From: CAZRHH01 sp964599885
GTDB taxonomy: Bacteria; Chloroflexota; Dehalococcoidia; DSTF01; JACRBR01
Assembly (NCBI GenBank): GCA_964599885.1
Contig: CAZRHH010000015.1
Span: 1 to 57,200, forward strand
Reading direction: 5' to 3'
DNA: 57,200 nt
Shown piece by piece: positions 49,836 through 57,200 of the stretch (its first letter is position 1; each line of letters begins with the position of its first letter). The notes beneath the pieces were generated by a model, which searched no databases, had not been told where the DNA came from, and worked only from the letters and a program-made list of their open reading frames with translations. The translations under genes and the position numbers were made by a program.

Positions 49836-52505
49836 TCATGCGAGCGTGGCTGACGATCGCGCACCGCGGGCTGGCTGCGGGCCGAACCTTCGAAGGAATG
49901 CCGCGCCTGCCTGTGCGGCGATCCACGCCGCAGCCGCGCAACCGAGGGCCGTCGCCCAGTCGGCGGCGTCGGGGTACTCCAACGCCAACGCGCCGTTCAG
50001 GCCGGGCAGGTAAAGCGCGGCCAGAAGAAACAGCAACGACGTCGTCGCGGCAATCCACAGCCCGCGGTTCCGCAATCGCGCTCGCTGCCGCCGCCAGGTG
50101 TCGACGCCCACCAAAAAGGCCTGGCCCACGAGACCAAATGCCAGCGCGAGAAACACCAACGTTTGCCCGTGCGTCGCTCCTCCGTCGATCGCATCGCTCG
50201 TCAGCTGCGCCGCAAGCCCGGCGAGTCCTACTGTCAATGCGCGCACCGCAATCTCGATCCACTGATCGTTGGTCAACAGCGCGCGCGAGGGGCCGGATTC
50301 GCCGTTTGCCTCGCGGCTGGCAGCGAGCGCGAGCGCCGGGAACACGTGAACGACAATGTTCAACCACAGGATCTGTAACGGCGAGAGCGGAAGGGGGCGG
50401 TTCACCAGCATGGTCAGCGCAATCAGGGTGATCGTGCCGAAGCTGGCGGTCAGCAGGTACACGATGGCGGTGCGCAGACTGCGGATGACGTCGCGCCCCT
50501 CGCTGATACCGTCCACGAGCGATGCGAGGCGGCCATCGGCGAGCACGATATCGGCCGCTTCGACGGCGACGTCGGTAGCTGTCGCCCCGACAGCGACGCC
50601 GACGTCCGCGGCGCGAAGCGCCGCCGCATCGTTCACGCCGTCACCTGTCATCGCCACAACCTCACCGCTTTGCTGCAGCGCTTTGACCATCGCCTCCTTC
50701 TGTCCATGCGTCGCGCGCGCGACGACGGAGATGCGATCGAGCTGCGAGAGGTTCAGTTCGGAGCCCCGCACCGAGATATCCCCGTCGGAAAGGATCCCCG
50801 CGTCGCGGGCTACGCTGGCTGCCGTGGAGGCCTGGTCGCCCGTTGCCAAGATCAGGCGGATTCCCGCTTGCCGGCAGGCGGCGACGGAAGCGGCCGCATC
50901 CGGCCGCAGGGGATCCTCGAGTAGCACGGCACCCAGCACGTGGGGGCGCGCGTCACCGGAGGACTCGGCGACACCCAGCACGCGGTATCCGGTGTCGCCG
51001 AGTTGGTGCGCGGCGGATACGAACGCCTGCTCGGCGTCGCCGTCGAGAGCGGCGATCGGCTCGAACGCGCCCTTCATCGCCATCAGCGTGCCGCCATCCG
51101 GCATCCGATGCGTGGTGCGCATCATGCGGGTGGAGGACGTGAACGGGTCGGTCGAAACGCGCGGATACTGCCTGGCCGCGTCGGCGACGCCATCCAGCCC
51201 AAGCGCGGCGAGCGAAATCGCTCCCTCGGACGGGTCACCATGGATGTGCCAGCGGCGCTCATCGTCGTACTCGACGACAGCATCGTTGCAAAGGAGCGCG
51301 ACGAGCAACAGTCGCCGCACATCGGCCGCGTCCTCCGGCGACAGCTCGCTACCGTCAGCGGCAGCCACGCCGGTTCGCACCCGGCTGTCCGTCGTATCGA
51401 CCCGCACGCTGAACTCTCGCCCGTCCGCGAGGAGCAGGCGTCGCACAGTCATGCGATTCTCTGTGAGGGTGCCCGTCTTGTCCATCACGATCACGGTCGT
51501 CGAGCCAAGCGACTCAACCGCGTCGAGGCGCCGCACGAGCACCCTCCCGCGGGCAAGCCGGCGGACGGCCATCGCCAGCGATGCCGTGGCGACCGCAGGC
51601 AGTCCTTCCGGTATCGCGCCCACCGCCAGCGAGATCGCGACGTTCACGATGGCGCGAAACTCGCGTCCCTGCGCAAGGCCGAGCGCGATGAGCAGCACGC
51701 ACAGGACGAGAAACAGCACAACCATGCGGTTTCCCAGGGCGTCCAGACGGCGCTCAAGCACGGTGGCGCGCCGCTCCGTCGCCTTGAGCGATGCGAACAT
51801 GAATCCGAGGACCGTGTTTGCCCCGGTCGCCACAACGACCGCAACTCCGCTTCCGGCCGCTACGGTGGTCCCGGTGTACAGCGCTGTCGCGGCAGTCGGG
51901 GCGTCGGACGAGTCCGTCTCGTGCACCATCTTCTCGGCAGCGACCGGTTCTCCGGTCAGGATCGACTCATTCACCAGCAAGCCGCGCGCATCGACGACGC
52001 GGGCGTCCGCTGGTACGACGTCGCCGTCGGAGACGACGATCAGGTCGCCCGGGACGATGTCCGTCGCCGGGATGTCCTCGTGCAGGCCGTCACGGATCAC
52101 CTCCGCTCGCCGCGCGGCGAGTCGGCGCAAGGCGGCGATCTCGCGTTCCGAGCGATACTCATTCAGAAAGCCGAATCCGCCGGAGATAACGACCGTGATC
52201 GCGATCGCCCCCGCGTTCAGCCATTCCCCGAGAATCGCGGAGACGGCGGTGGCGGCGATCAAGAGGAGGACGATCTTGCTCGTGAACTGGTGCAGGAGCG
52301 TCGCAGGCCAGGAGGCATCGGCGATCGGCGCGGGCTCATTCGGGCCGGCGAGAGCCAGCCGCTCGATTGCCTCCGGCCCGGCGAGGCCTGTGTCCGCGTG
52401 GGTCCGCAGGTCGTGGGCGACATCGTGAGGCGGGCGTGAGGCGAACTCGGCGATCTGCCGATCGCTCCATCGCACGTCGCCCGCGGGGCGATCATCGTTT
52501 GCCAT
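49836..52505 (-). CDS. P2-type (calcium-ATPase-like) cation-transporting P-type ATPase
   Basis: I start it at ATG 52505 (MANDDRPAGDVRW). The 889-residue ATPase has TGEPVAAEK (actuator), the membrane motif VGAIPEGLPAVATASLAMAVRRLA, the phosphorylation site DKTGTLTENRM, the nucleotide domain KGAFEPIAAL and the hinge AMTGDGVNDAAALRAADVGVA, with C-terminal helices including PLQILWLNIVVHVFPALALA. The PEGLP motif and length place it with Ca2+/Mn2+-type pumps such as CtpF of the DosR regulon. A perfect dyad lies about 20 bases upstream of its start. Confidence 0.94.
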   Translation of the reverse strand: MANDDRPAGDVRWSDRQIAEFASRPPHDVAHDLRTHADTGLAGPEAIERLALAGPNEPAPIADASWPATLLHQFTSKIVLLLIAATAVSAILGEWLNAGAIAITVVISGGFGFLNEYRSEREIAALRRLAARRAEVIRDGLHEDIPATDIVPGDLIVVSDGDVVPADARVVDARGLLVNESILTGEPVAAEKMVHETDSSDAPTAATALYTGTTVAAGSGVAVVVATGANTVLGFMFASLKATERRATVLERRLDALGNRMVVLFLVLCVLLIALGLAQGREFRAIVNVAISLAVGAIPEGLPAVATASLAMAVRRLARGRVLVRRLDAVESLGSTTVIVMDKTGTLTENRMTVRRLLLADGREFSVRVDTTDSRVRTGVAAADGSELSPEDAADVRRLLLVALLCNDAVVEYDDERRWHIHGDPSEGAISLAALGLDGVADAARQYPRVSTDPFTSSTRMMRTTHRMPDGGTLMAMKGAFEPIAALDGDAEQAFVSAAHQLGDTGYRVLGVAESSGDARPHVLGAVLLEDPLRPDAAASVAACRQAGIRLILATGDQASTAASVARDAGILSDGDISVRGSELNLSQLDRISVVARATHGQKEAMVKALQQSGEVVAMTGDGVNDAAALRAADVGVAVGATATDVAVEAADIVLADGRLASLVDGISEGRDVIRSLRTAIVYLLTASFGTITLIALTMLVNRPLPLSPLQILWLNIVVHVFPALALAASREANGESGPSRALLTNDQWIEIAVRALTVGLAGLAAQLTSDAIDGGATHGQTLVFLALAFGLVGQAFLVGVDTWRRQRARLRNRGLWIAATTSLLFLLAALYLPGLNGALALEYPDAADWATALGCAAAAWIAAQAGAAFLRRFGPQPARGARSSATLA

Positions 52506-52526
52506 CTGCGGTTGCTGTCTTCCATC

Positions 52527-52543
52527 TCGGACCGTCGGTCCGA
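52527..52543. promoter_or_regulatory. Perfect dyad TCGGACCG-T-CGGTCCGA, candidate operator
   Basis: Eight-base arms surround a single central base, 22 bases upstream of the ATPase start codon. The GGAC...GTCC core is like the mycobacterial DosR box (GGGAC...GTCCC). Function is inferred only. Confidence 0.5.
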
Positions 52544-52748
52544 AAAAGCGTTTCAGGTCAGGATGTTCATACCTCGCGCTCAGGCTCGACGCGCGAACGG
52601 CCAATGTAGCTTATGAGGCACCCCGAGACAGAAGGCAAGTGTCACCGGCACATCGTTGGGGCGTCAAACCGCCCCAGCGCCCACCGCCGAGCGTACTCAG
52701 ACGCGATCCGAGCGCGTCCTCCAAACGCTGAATGCGGCCTCGTGCTCA

Positions 52749-54113
52749 CTAACGACGAGCCATTGTCAATTCCTCCTCTTGTGCGCCGTCTGCGTCGGGT
52801 ACTTCATTGTGGCTTAGCGGCAAACGAAGCGTGAACTCCGTACCGCTGCCTTCTTCGCTCGCGAACGAGAGTTCGCCACCCATCCGATCCACAATCTGCT
52901 TCGTGACATAGAGGCCGATGCCGAACCCCTTCTTCTGTCCAATCACTGGTGCTGCGCTTCGGAAAAACCGTTCGAATATATGCCGCTGGTCTCCAGGAGG
53001 GATACCCGCGCCGGAGTCCCTCACGCGAACCTCAGCGATCCCATCCGAGGCCATGAGCGAGAGGACGATCTGCGGTTTCCTGCCTCCGTACTTGGCCGCG
53101 TTGTCGAGCAGATTGAGGACAATCTGCCGCAGACGCTGCTCATCCATGATTGCGAGCACCCTCGCCGCAGGGAGCACTTCCTCCAGTGCTGCGGCAGGGT
53201 AACGGCTCCTCACGGCGGCTCCCTCTTCGTGAAGCAGCTTCGTCAGGTCGACGAGATCGGGCTCGAGGCTGAGCCTGTCCATGCGAATCTGCGTGAGGTC
53301 CAGGAACAGCTCGATGATCGACTCCATCCTGGCGGTCTCGGACGAGAGCGCTGCAATCGCTTCCGTGGTGTCGGCGTCGAATCGCCATGGCTCGCGCTCC
53401 AACTTCTTCGCGAGCCACGATGAGAACCCATGCATGGCAGTGAGCGGGCTTCTCAGCTCGTGCGACGCGAAGCCGACGAAGTCATCCTTGGCTTGTTCGT
53501 CGCGACTGCGGTCCGTGTCGTCGGCGAACGACAGCACCGCTCCAGCTCGCTCTCCCTGGAGCACGATTGGCGCCACGCGTACGTCAACGGACAGGATCGC
53601 GCCGTCGCCGCAGACAACCGAATCCCTGCCAGCGTAGGATTCACCTGCCAGGACGCCAGAGAACAGCGGCGAATCTTGGTCACCTGGGCTGCCGTCTCGA
53701 TGTAGCAAGGGGAACACAACGGCCAGAGCATCGCCGACGTGATCCTCGAAGCACCGGCCCAGCATGCGCTCTGCCGCCGAGTTCATATAGGTGAGCCGCC
53801 CGCGTGCGTCGACGCAACAGACGCCGTCCTTCATCGCGGTCATCATGGCGCGCAGCCACACGCCTTCAAGATCGGCGGTGCGGATCAGCCGGACGTTCGC
53901 GACCGCCACGGCCACGAGTGCGGTGATCGCGCCCACGCCGCCAATTGTTGTGGCGACCAGGACGACGGCACCGCCATTGCGTCCGCTGAGATACTCGATC
54001 ACAGCCAGGAGCAGGACCGACACGGCGAGGACGCCGAGGGCAACCAGGCCCGGCACGAGCATGCGCTGGCTGAACGGATCGTGAGTAGCGAGTTGGCGAT
54101 GTATGGCGGTCAT
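52749..54113 (-). CDS. Membrane PAS sensor histidine kinase
   Basis: The ATG at 54113 overlaps the TGA of the small upstream gene (ATGA). The 454-residue protein has two membrane helices (about 18-41 and 47-73), a PAS domain (about 85-200: MTAMKDGVCCVDARGRLTYMNSAAERMLGR), the HisKA helix with His218 (DDFVGFASHELRSPLTAMHGF) and the ATPase domain with LLDNAAKYGG, RDSGAGIPP and GFGIGLYVTKQIVDRMGG. Two Cys in GVCC at about 99-100 could be redox sensitive. No response regulator lies next to it, so its partner must be elsewhere or shared. Confidence 0.92.
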   Translation of the reverse strand: MTAIHRQLATHDPFSQRMLVPGLVALGVLAVSVLLLAVIEYLSGRNGGAVVLVATTIGGVGAITALVAVAVANVRLIRTADLEGVWLRAMMTAMKDGVCCVDARGRLTYMNSAAERMLGRCFEDHVGDALAVVFPLLHRDGSPGDQDSPLFSGVLAGESYAGRDSVVCGDGAILSVDVRVAPIVLQGERAGAVLSFADDTDRSRDEQAKDDFVGFASHELRSPLTAMHGFSSWLAKKLEREPWRFDADTTEAIAALSSETARMESIIELFLDLTQIRMDRLSLEPDLVDLTKLLHEEGAAVRSRYPAAALEEVLPAARVLAIMDEQRLRQIVLNLLDNAAKYGGRKPQIVLSLMASDGIAEVRVRDSGAGIPPGDQRHIFERFFRSAAPVIGQKKGFGIGLYVTKQIVDRMGGELSFASEEGSGTEFTLRLPLSHNEVPDADGAQEEELTMARR

Positions 54114-54346
54114 GGCGATGGCTCCGTTGTCTCTTGGCAGCCCGCGCCGCGCGCGGTGATGAGGCGGGAGATCAGCGCGGCGCTCGGGCGCTGACGCGCT
54201 GCCGTCGCGTCACCGGCTGCCACGTAGTCCCCTTCGACCAGCCCGCGCATCGCGTACTGGCGCCCGACCATGCGCTCGCGCTTGCCGAAAAGCCGGGTAA
54301 ATGCGCTCTTACGTGCGGAAGGCGCGCTTCGTTCTTTTCTCGCCAC
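54110..54346 (-). CDS. Small basic hypothetical protein
   Basis: The 78-residue protein starts at GTG 54346 (MARKERSAPSARKSAFTRLF) and is rich in Arg, Lys and Ala. It has no membrane helix or Cys motif except one Cys near the end. Its stop overlaps the start of the sensor kinase, so translation is probably coupled. I do not recognise it; the kinase link suggests an accessory role, or that it is merely a leader. Confidence 0.5.
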   Translation of the reverse strand: MARKERSAPSARKSAFTRLFGKRERMVGRQYAMRGLVEGDYVAAGDATAARQRPSAALISRLITARGAGCQETTEPSP

Positions 54347-54894
54347 AGCCTACCCACTCTACGGAGATTGGACGGCGGCCAGATGGACGCTATATCCTCG
54401 CCGATCGGCCCATGTGCGGAACGTCTCCCGACGCTCATGCGACCTCCCCAACGCTGACGCGGCCGAACGCCAGTGCACCTCCGCCCAGTACCCAGCCGGC
54501 TGGATGGAGGAATGCGGCCATCACCACAGCCGCTGTTGTCGTCGCGGACGCCCATCAGTTGCTCCAGCCCGGCCGTGTATCACGCGGCTCGACGCCATCA
54601 CATATCATGCTCCTACTTCTCCCGCCATCGCCGCGGGTGGGATGCAGCGTCAACCCGATGATGAGATGCGCCGCGAAGTAGGCGAGGAGGACGGCCACAT
54701 CTATCCGTTCTCGACATGCCATCCGACCAGGATGTCGTGGACCGGGCGCCGCAGGACTAGCCACGCGGCCACCCCATTTGAAACGCGAGCTTCAGCGCCA
54801 GCGGCACCGGAGGAGTAGAGCATCGTGTGCGATGATGCACGGAGCGCGATGCCCGAACGTCGGCGACGATTGCGCGCGCAGCAAGGGAAGTCAC
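54347..54894. other. 548-base divergent gap with scraps of a membrane protein
   Basis: On the minus strand, hydrophobic stretches appear in different frames (RIDVAVLLAYFAAHLIIGLTLHP near 54640-54710; VMAAFLHPAGWVLGGGALAFG near 54460-54530). They look like pieces of a decayed small membrane protein, but I cannot assign a family. The right end holds the promoter and AAGGGAAG site of the next gene. Confidence 0.4.
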
Positions 54895-56271
54895 GTGGAC
54901 CGCTCGCTCGATTTTTTCTTCAACCCGCGCGGCATCGCGCTGGTCGGCGCATCGCATGACCCGCGCAAACTCGGCTACATCATCCTCGACAACCTGCTTC
55001 GCGGCGGCTTCGCCGGCGCCGTATATCCCGTGAACCTCAATGCCGAGCCCGTGCTCGGGCTTCCCGCATATCAGAGCGTCGCCGCAGTTCGCGGCGATGT
55101 CGATCTCGCCGTCATCGTAGTCCCCGCAGCCGCGGTCGCCGCCGTCATCGACGACTGCGCCGCAGCCAGAGTCCCGGCGGCCGTTATCATCACCGCCGGC
55201 TTTCGCGAGCGGGGCGCCGAGGGTGCGGCGTACGAGCGCGACATCGTAGAGCGCGCGCGTCGCGGGAACGTGCGGCTCATCGGTCCCAACTCCGTCGGGA
55301 TCATCAACACCGGCGCCAGCCTCCACGCGACGTTCGCCGCTGCGCAGCCGCGCCGCTATCCCGTCGCCCTCCTGTCTCAGTCCGGCGCCGTCGCGACGGC
55401 CATTCTCGACTGGGCGCGCACGACCGGTATGGGCTTCTCAAAGTTCGTGTCGCTGGGCAACATGGCGGACGTGAACGAAGTCGAGCTCCTGGATTATCTC
55501 GCCGCCGACCCGGAGACGAAGCTCGTCGTCGTCTATCTCGAGGCGCTGAGCAACGGGCGGGCCTTTCTCGATGTCGCGCGAGCGGTGACGCGAACCAAGC
55601 CCGTGGTAGCGATGAAGGTCGGCCGCAGCGTGGCCGGCGCGCGCGCCGCGTCGTCGCACACGGGCGCCATGGCTTCGTCGGACGTCGTCGTCGATGCCGC
55701 GTTCAGGCAGGGGGGCGTGATCCGCGCCTACAGCATGGAAGAGCTCTTCGACCTGACGCTAGCGTTCTCCTACACATCACCTCCACGCCGCCCACGCGTC
55801 GCCGTCGTCACGAACGCCGGCGGCCCCGGCGTGATGGCGACGGACGCGATCGAGCGCAGCGGCCTCCAGCTCGCGCACCTCTCCGATATCACGCGTGCCG
55901 CGCTTGCCGACGCATTGCCGCCCGCAGCCTCCGTCGCAAATCCTGTCGATGTTCTCGGCGACGCTCGCTCCGCACGCTATGCGCGTGCTCTGGAGATAAT
56001 CGGCCGGGACGACGGCGTGGACGCGACCATCGTCCTGCTCACGCCGCAAGCCATGACCGACGCCGAGCAGACTGCACGGTCGATCGTCGACATCGCGCAT
56101 GCCGGCGGCAAGCCCGTCATAGCATCGTTCATGGGCGGCGACGCGGTCGCTGCTGGACGCGCGCTCCTCGATGACGCGCACGTCCCTGTGTTTGCCTACC
56201 CGGAACGCGCCGTCCGCGCGATGGCGGCGCTCTGGGCGTATCGGCGTTACCTGGACGGACTCGGGCAGTAG
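54895..56271 (+). CDS. CoA-binding protein / ADP-forming acyl-CoA synthetase alpha subunit
   Basis: The start is GTG 54895 with AAGGGAAG six bases upstream. The 458-residue protein begins LDFFFNPRGIALVGASHDPRKLG (CoA-binding domain), continues with LIGPNSVGIIN, VALLSQSGAVATAILDWA, FVSLGNMADVNEVELLDYLA and the phosphohistidine motif SSHTGAMASSD with His255, and ends VFAYPERAVRAMAALWAYRRYL. This is the complete alpha-subunit layout. The ATP-grasp beta subunit is not in the window, so it must be encoded elsewhere. Together they make ATP from acyl-CoA, useful under low-energy conditions. Confidence 0.9.
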   Translation: MDRSLDFFFNPRGIALVGASHDPRKLGYIILDNLLRGGFAGAVYPVNLNAEPVLGLPAYQSVAAVRGDVDLAVIVVPAAAVAAVIDDCAAARVPAAVIITAGFRERGAEGAAYERDIVERARRGNVRLIGPNSVGIINTGASLHATFAAAQPRRYPVALLSQSGAVATAILDWARTTGMGFSKFVSLGNMADVNEVELLDYLAADPETKLVVVYLEALSNGRAFLDVARAVTRTKPVVAMKVGRSVAGARAASSHTGAMASSDVVVDAAFRQGGVIRAYSMEELFDLTLAFSYTSPPRRPRVAVVTNAGGPGVMATDAIERSGLQLAHLSDITRAALADALPPAASVANPVDVLGDARSARYARALEIIGRDDGVDATIVLLTPQAMTDAEQTARSIVDIAHAGGKPVIASFMGGDAVAAGRALLDDAHVPVFAYPERAVRAMAALWAYRRYLDGLGQ

Positions 56272-56645
56272 CCCCAAATCGGAACCGGTGCCGCGGCGCT
56301 CGCCCGTACGCGCGTGATAAGCCGTGTGCTGAAGCCATCGAGCGGGATGAGAGCTTGCAGCCAGCCGACGGATGTCGGGGGCCCCAGAACGAGAGAGCGT
56401 CCCTCGTCGACGTAGTGCACGGCCATGGTTTTGTTCTTGTCCAGTGTGTCGCCGGCCTGAAGCGTCTGGTATTCGGGAAGAATGCGCTCAACGTTCTGGA
56501 TGCTCATCCCCTGGTTCAGCGCCCTTCCTGCCCGCGTGGGACGGCGGACTCGATAGTACCGCCTCCCGCATTGCGCGATCGTCGTGGCCGCCGCCACCGC
56601 CAGGACGCCGCTGCCTATGCCTCGCCGGATCAGTCCAAGCTTCAT
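56247..56645 (-). CDS. Shortened SRPBCC-like protein
   Basis: The start is ATG 56645 with AAGGAG upstream. The N-terminus MKLGLIRRGIGSGVLAVAAATTI is a membrane anchor. Then SIQNVERILPEYQTLQAGDTL, SLVLGPPTSVGWLQALIPLDGFSTRLITRVRA matches the second half of SRPBCC family proteins that have an N-terminal anchor. The first half of that fold (IDAPPEAVWPWL..RGGWYSYD) is absent between about residues 45 and 50. The 132-residue product is probably an internal-deletion relic, although the frame is open. Its stop overlaps the convergent CoA-ligase gene by 25 bases. Confidence 0.55.
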   Translation of the reverse strand: MKLGLIRRGIGSGVLAVAAATTIAQCGRRYYRVRRPTRAGRALNQGMSIQNVERILPEYQTLQAGDTLDKNKTMAVHYVDEGRSLVLGPPTSVGWLQALIPLDGFSTRLITRVRASAAAPVPIWGYCPSPSR

Positions 56646-56732
56646 GAGTGGCTCCTTCGAAGCGGGTCGCGCACTCACGCGAGCGCGCGTTCTCGCACGT
56701 TCGCAGGGGCCTCGGAGCGGCGGCGCGACAAC

Positions 56733-56918
56733 TCAGCCACGGTGTTCGATATCGAGCGCATCCCTGCGCCTGCCGGCGAGCATCACGTGCACGTGCGTAC
56801 ACTCCTCCGCGAAGGCGAGTGCAGGCTCGCGGCCGATCCCGCGCCCGGCTTCCGTGATGATCACTACCTGGTCCGTGCATCTTGCTGTCGTGTCGTCATC
56901 CCGCCGGAACGTACACAT
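56733..56918 (-). pseudogene. N-terminal remnant of an SDR
   Basis: From ATG 56918 the frame reads DQVVIITEAGRGIGREPALAFAEE, then VMLAGRRRDALD before a stop after 61 residues. The TGxGxGIG cofactor motif of SDRs is recognisable, but its first Gly is Glu (TEAGRGIG), and no catalytic Ser-Tyr-Lys follows. It is a decayed short-chain dehydrogenase. Confidence 0.75.
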
Positions 56919-57063
56919 GTCTCGCTCAGATCGTTCGTGACAGCGCGTGCGGCGACAGGGCCGAATGGAACGAAGGTGACGGCCATATGGCTGCCCACGC
57001 CCGACCAAGCGGCACGCGATGTCGTGGGTGCAGGCAGGCAAGATGAAATCAGGAGGTGCAGCC

Positions 57064-57200
57064 ATGAACAGCCGCAATCCGTTCAGCAGACGCCAGTTCC
57101 TGGTGGCGTCCGGAGGGCTCGCGGCGGCAACCGTCGCCGCTTGCGCGGGCGGCGACCGGGAACGCTCGCGGTACGGCCCGCAATCGGCCGGCGCGGCAAC
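57064..57200 (+). CDS. Tat-exported lipoprotein, 3' end outside window
   Basis: ATG 57064 follows an excellent AGGAGGTG. The visible 45 residues begin MNSRNPFSRRQFLVASGGLA and continue AAATVAACAGG: a twin-arginine signal (SRRQFL) followed by a lipobox with Cys at about 27. Such signals export folded cofactor-bearing proteins, for example copper or molybdenum enzymes, or solute-binding proteins. The mature part is too short to identify. Confidence 0.8.
   Translation, partial: MNSRNPFSRRQFLVASGGLAAATVAACAGGDRERSRYGPQSAGAA

Noticed and set aside
50356..52428. 690-codon open frame on the plus strand opposite the P-type ATPase
   Set aside because: It is antisense to a gene with complete P-type ATPase motifs, rich in Ser/Arg and without any family signature; a GC-skew shadow.
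1..57200. CRISPR arrays, rRNA genes, complete transposases
   Set aside because: No regularly spaced repeats, rRNA signatures or DDE/HUH transposase motifs were seen on either strand.

Overview
The window looks like a high-GC bacterial chromosome segment, most likely from Chloroflexota (Dehalococcoidia- or Thermomicrobia-like soil or water lineages), with an actinobacterium as the alternative. The grounds are the F420/deazaflavin-type nitroreductase and PPOX families, large TPR regulators with a LuxR or 'KGLxYLARLL' output domain, secreted proteins with Thr-Pro rich tails, frequent GTG starts and ATGA/GTGA gene overlaps. No rRNA, intact tRNA, CRISPR array or complete insertion sequence was found. 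Family assignments come from motifs read by eye; no database search was run.

1-9.6 kb: secreted or lipoprotein genes, an M28-like peptidase, and a pair of genes (three-Cys-motif DUF5131 plus its partner TcmP) that resembles a mobile or defence-type cassette. A decayed duplicate of a deazaflavin nitroreductase, a membrane protein and a histidine phosphatase follow. 8.8-17.5 kb: an accessory zone bounded and punctuated by two identical 3'-half tRNA-Gly relics, with a TPR regulator, a tautomerase, a hydrolase, several decayed phage-type genes (DUF protein, DNA methylase tail, integrase head) and a RAMA/lysine-rich/C2H2 protein.

17.5-37 kb: catabolic and redox genes in short operons. An HxlR regulator is divergent from an FMN reductase, followed by pirin, a CDGSH Fe-S protein and an LLM flavin oxidoreductase. 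Next come a dienelactone hydrolase-DUF6295-PNPOx operon and a MarR-controlled operon (extradiol dioxygenase, FAH hydrolase, frameshifted P450). A molybdenum hydroxylase operon (XdhC, MobA-like, 2Fe-2S subunit, Mo subunit) is followed by a LuxR-TPR regulator, an acyl-CoA dehydrogenase-like flavoenzyme, a VOC protein and a DinB protein.

38-56 kb: a stress/dormancy island. It holds tandem-domain universal stress protein, NarL-type response regulator with a PAS/HisKA_3 kinase, Hsp20, GT4 glycosyltransferase, GNAT, eRF1-like (baeRF) protein, a decayed second USP, SDR, an APH-kinase/P-loop fusion, a PEGLP-type P-type ATPase, a second PAS kinase and an ADP-forming acyl-CoA synthetase alpha subunit. 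The gene content closely resembles the DosR dormancy regulon of Mycobacterium tuberculosis, rebuilt in another phylum.

A notable overall trait is gene decay: about fifteen truncated or frameshifted genes are scattered between intact ones, many in the 300-bp gaps that look empty at first sight. Two genes run off the window ends (1-911 minus, 57064-57200 plus).
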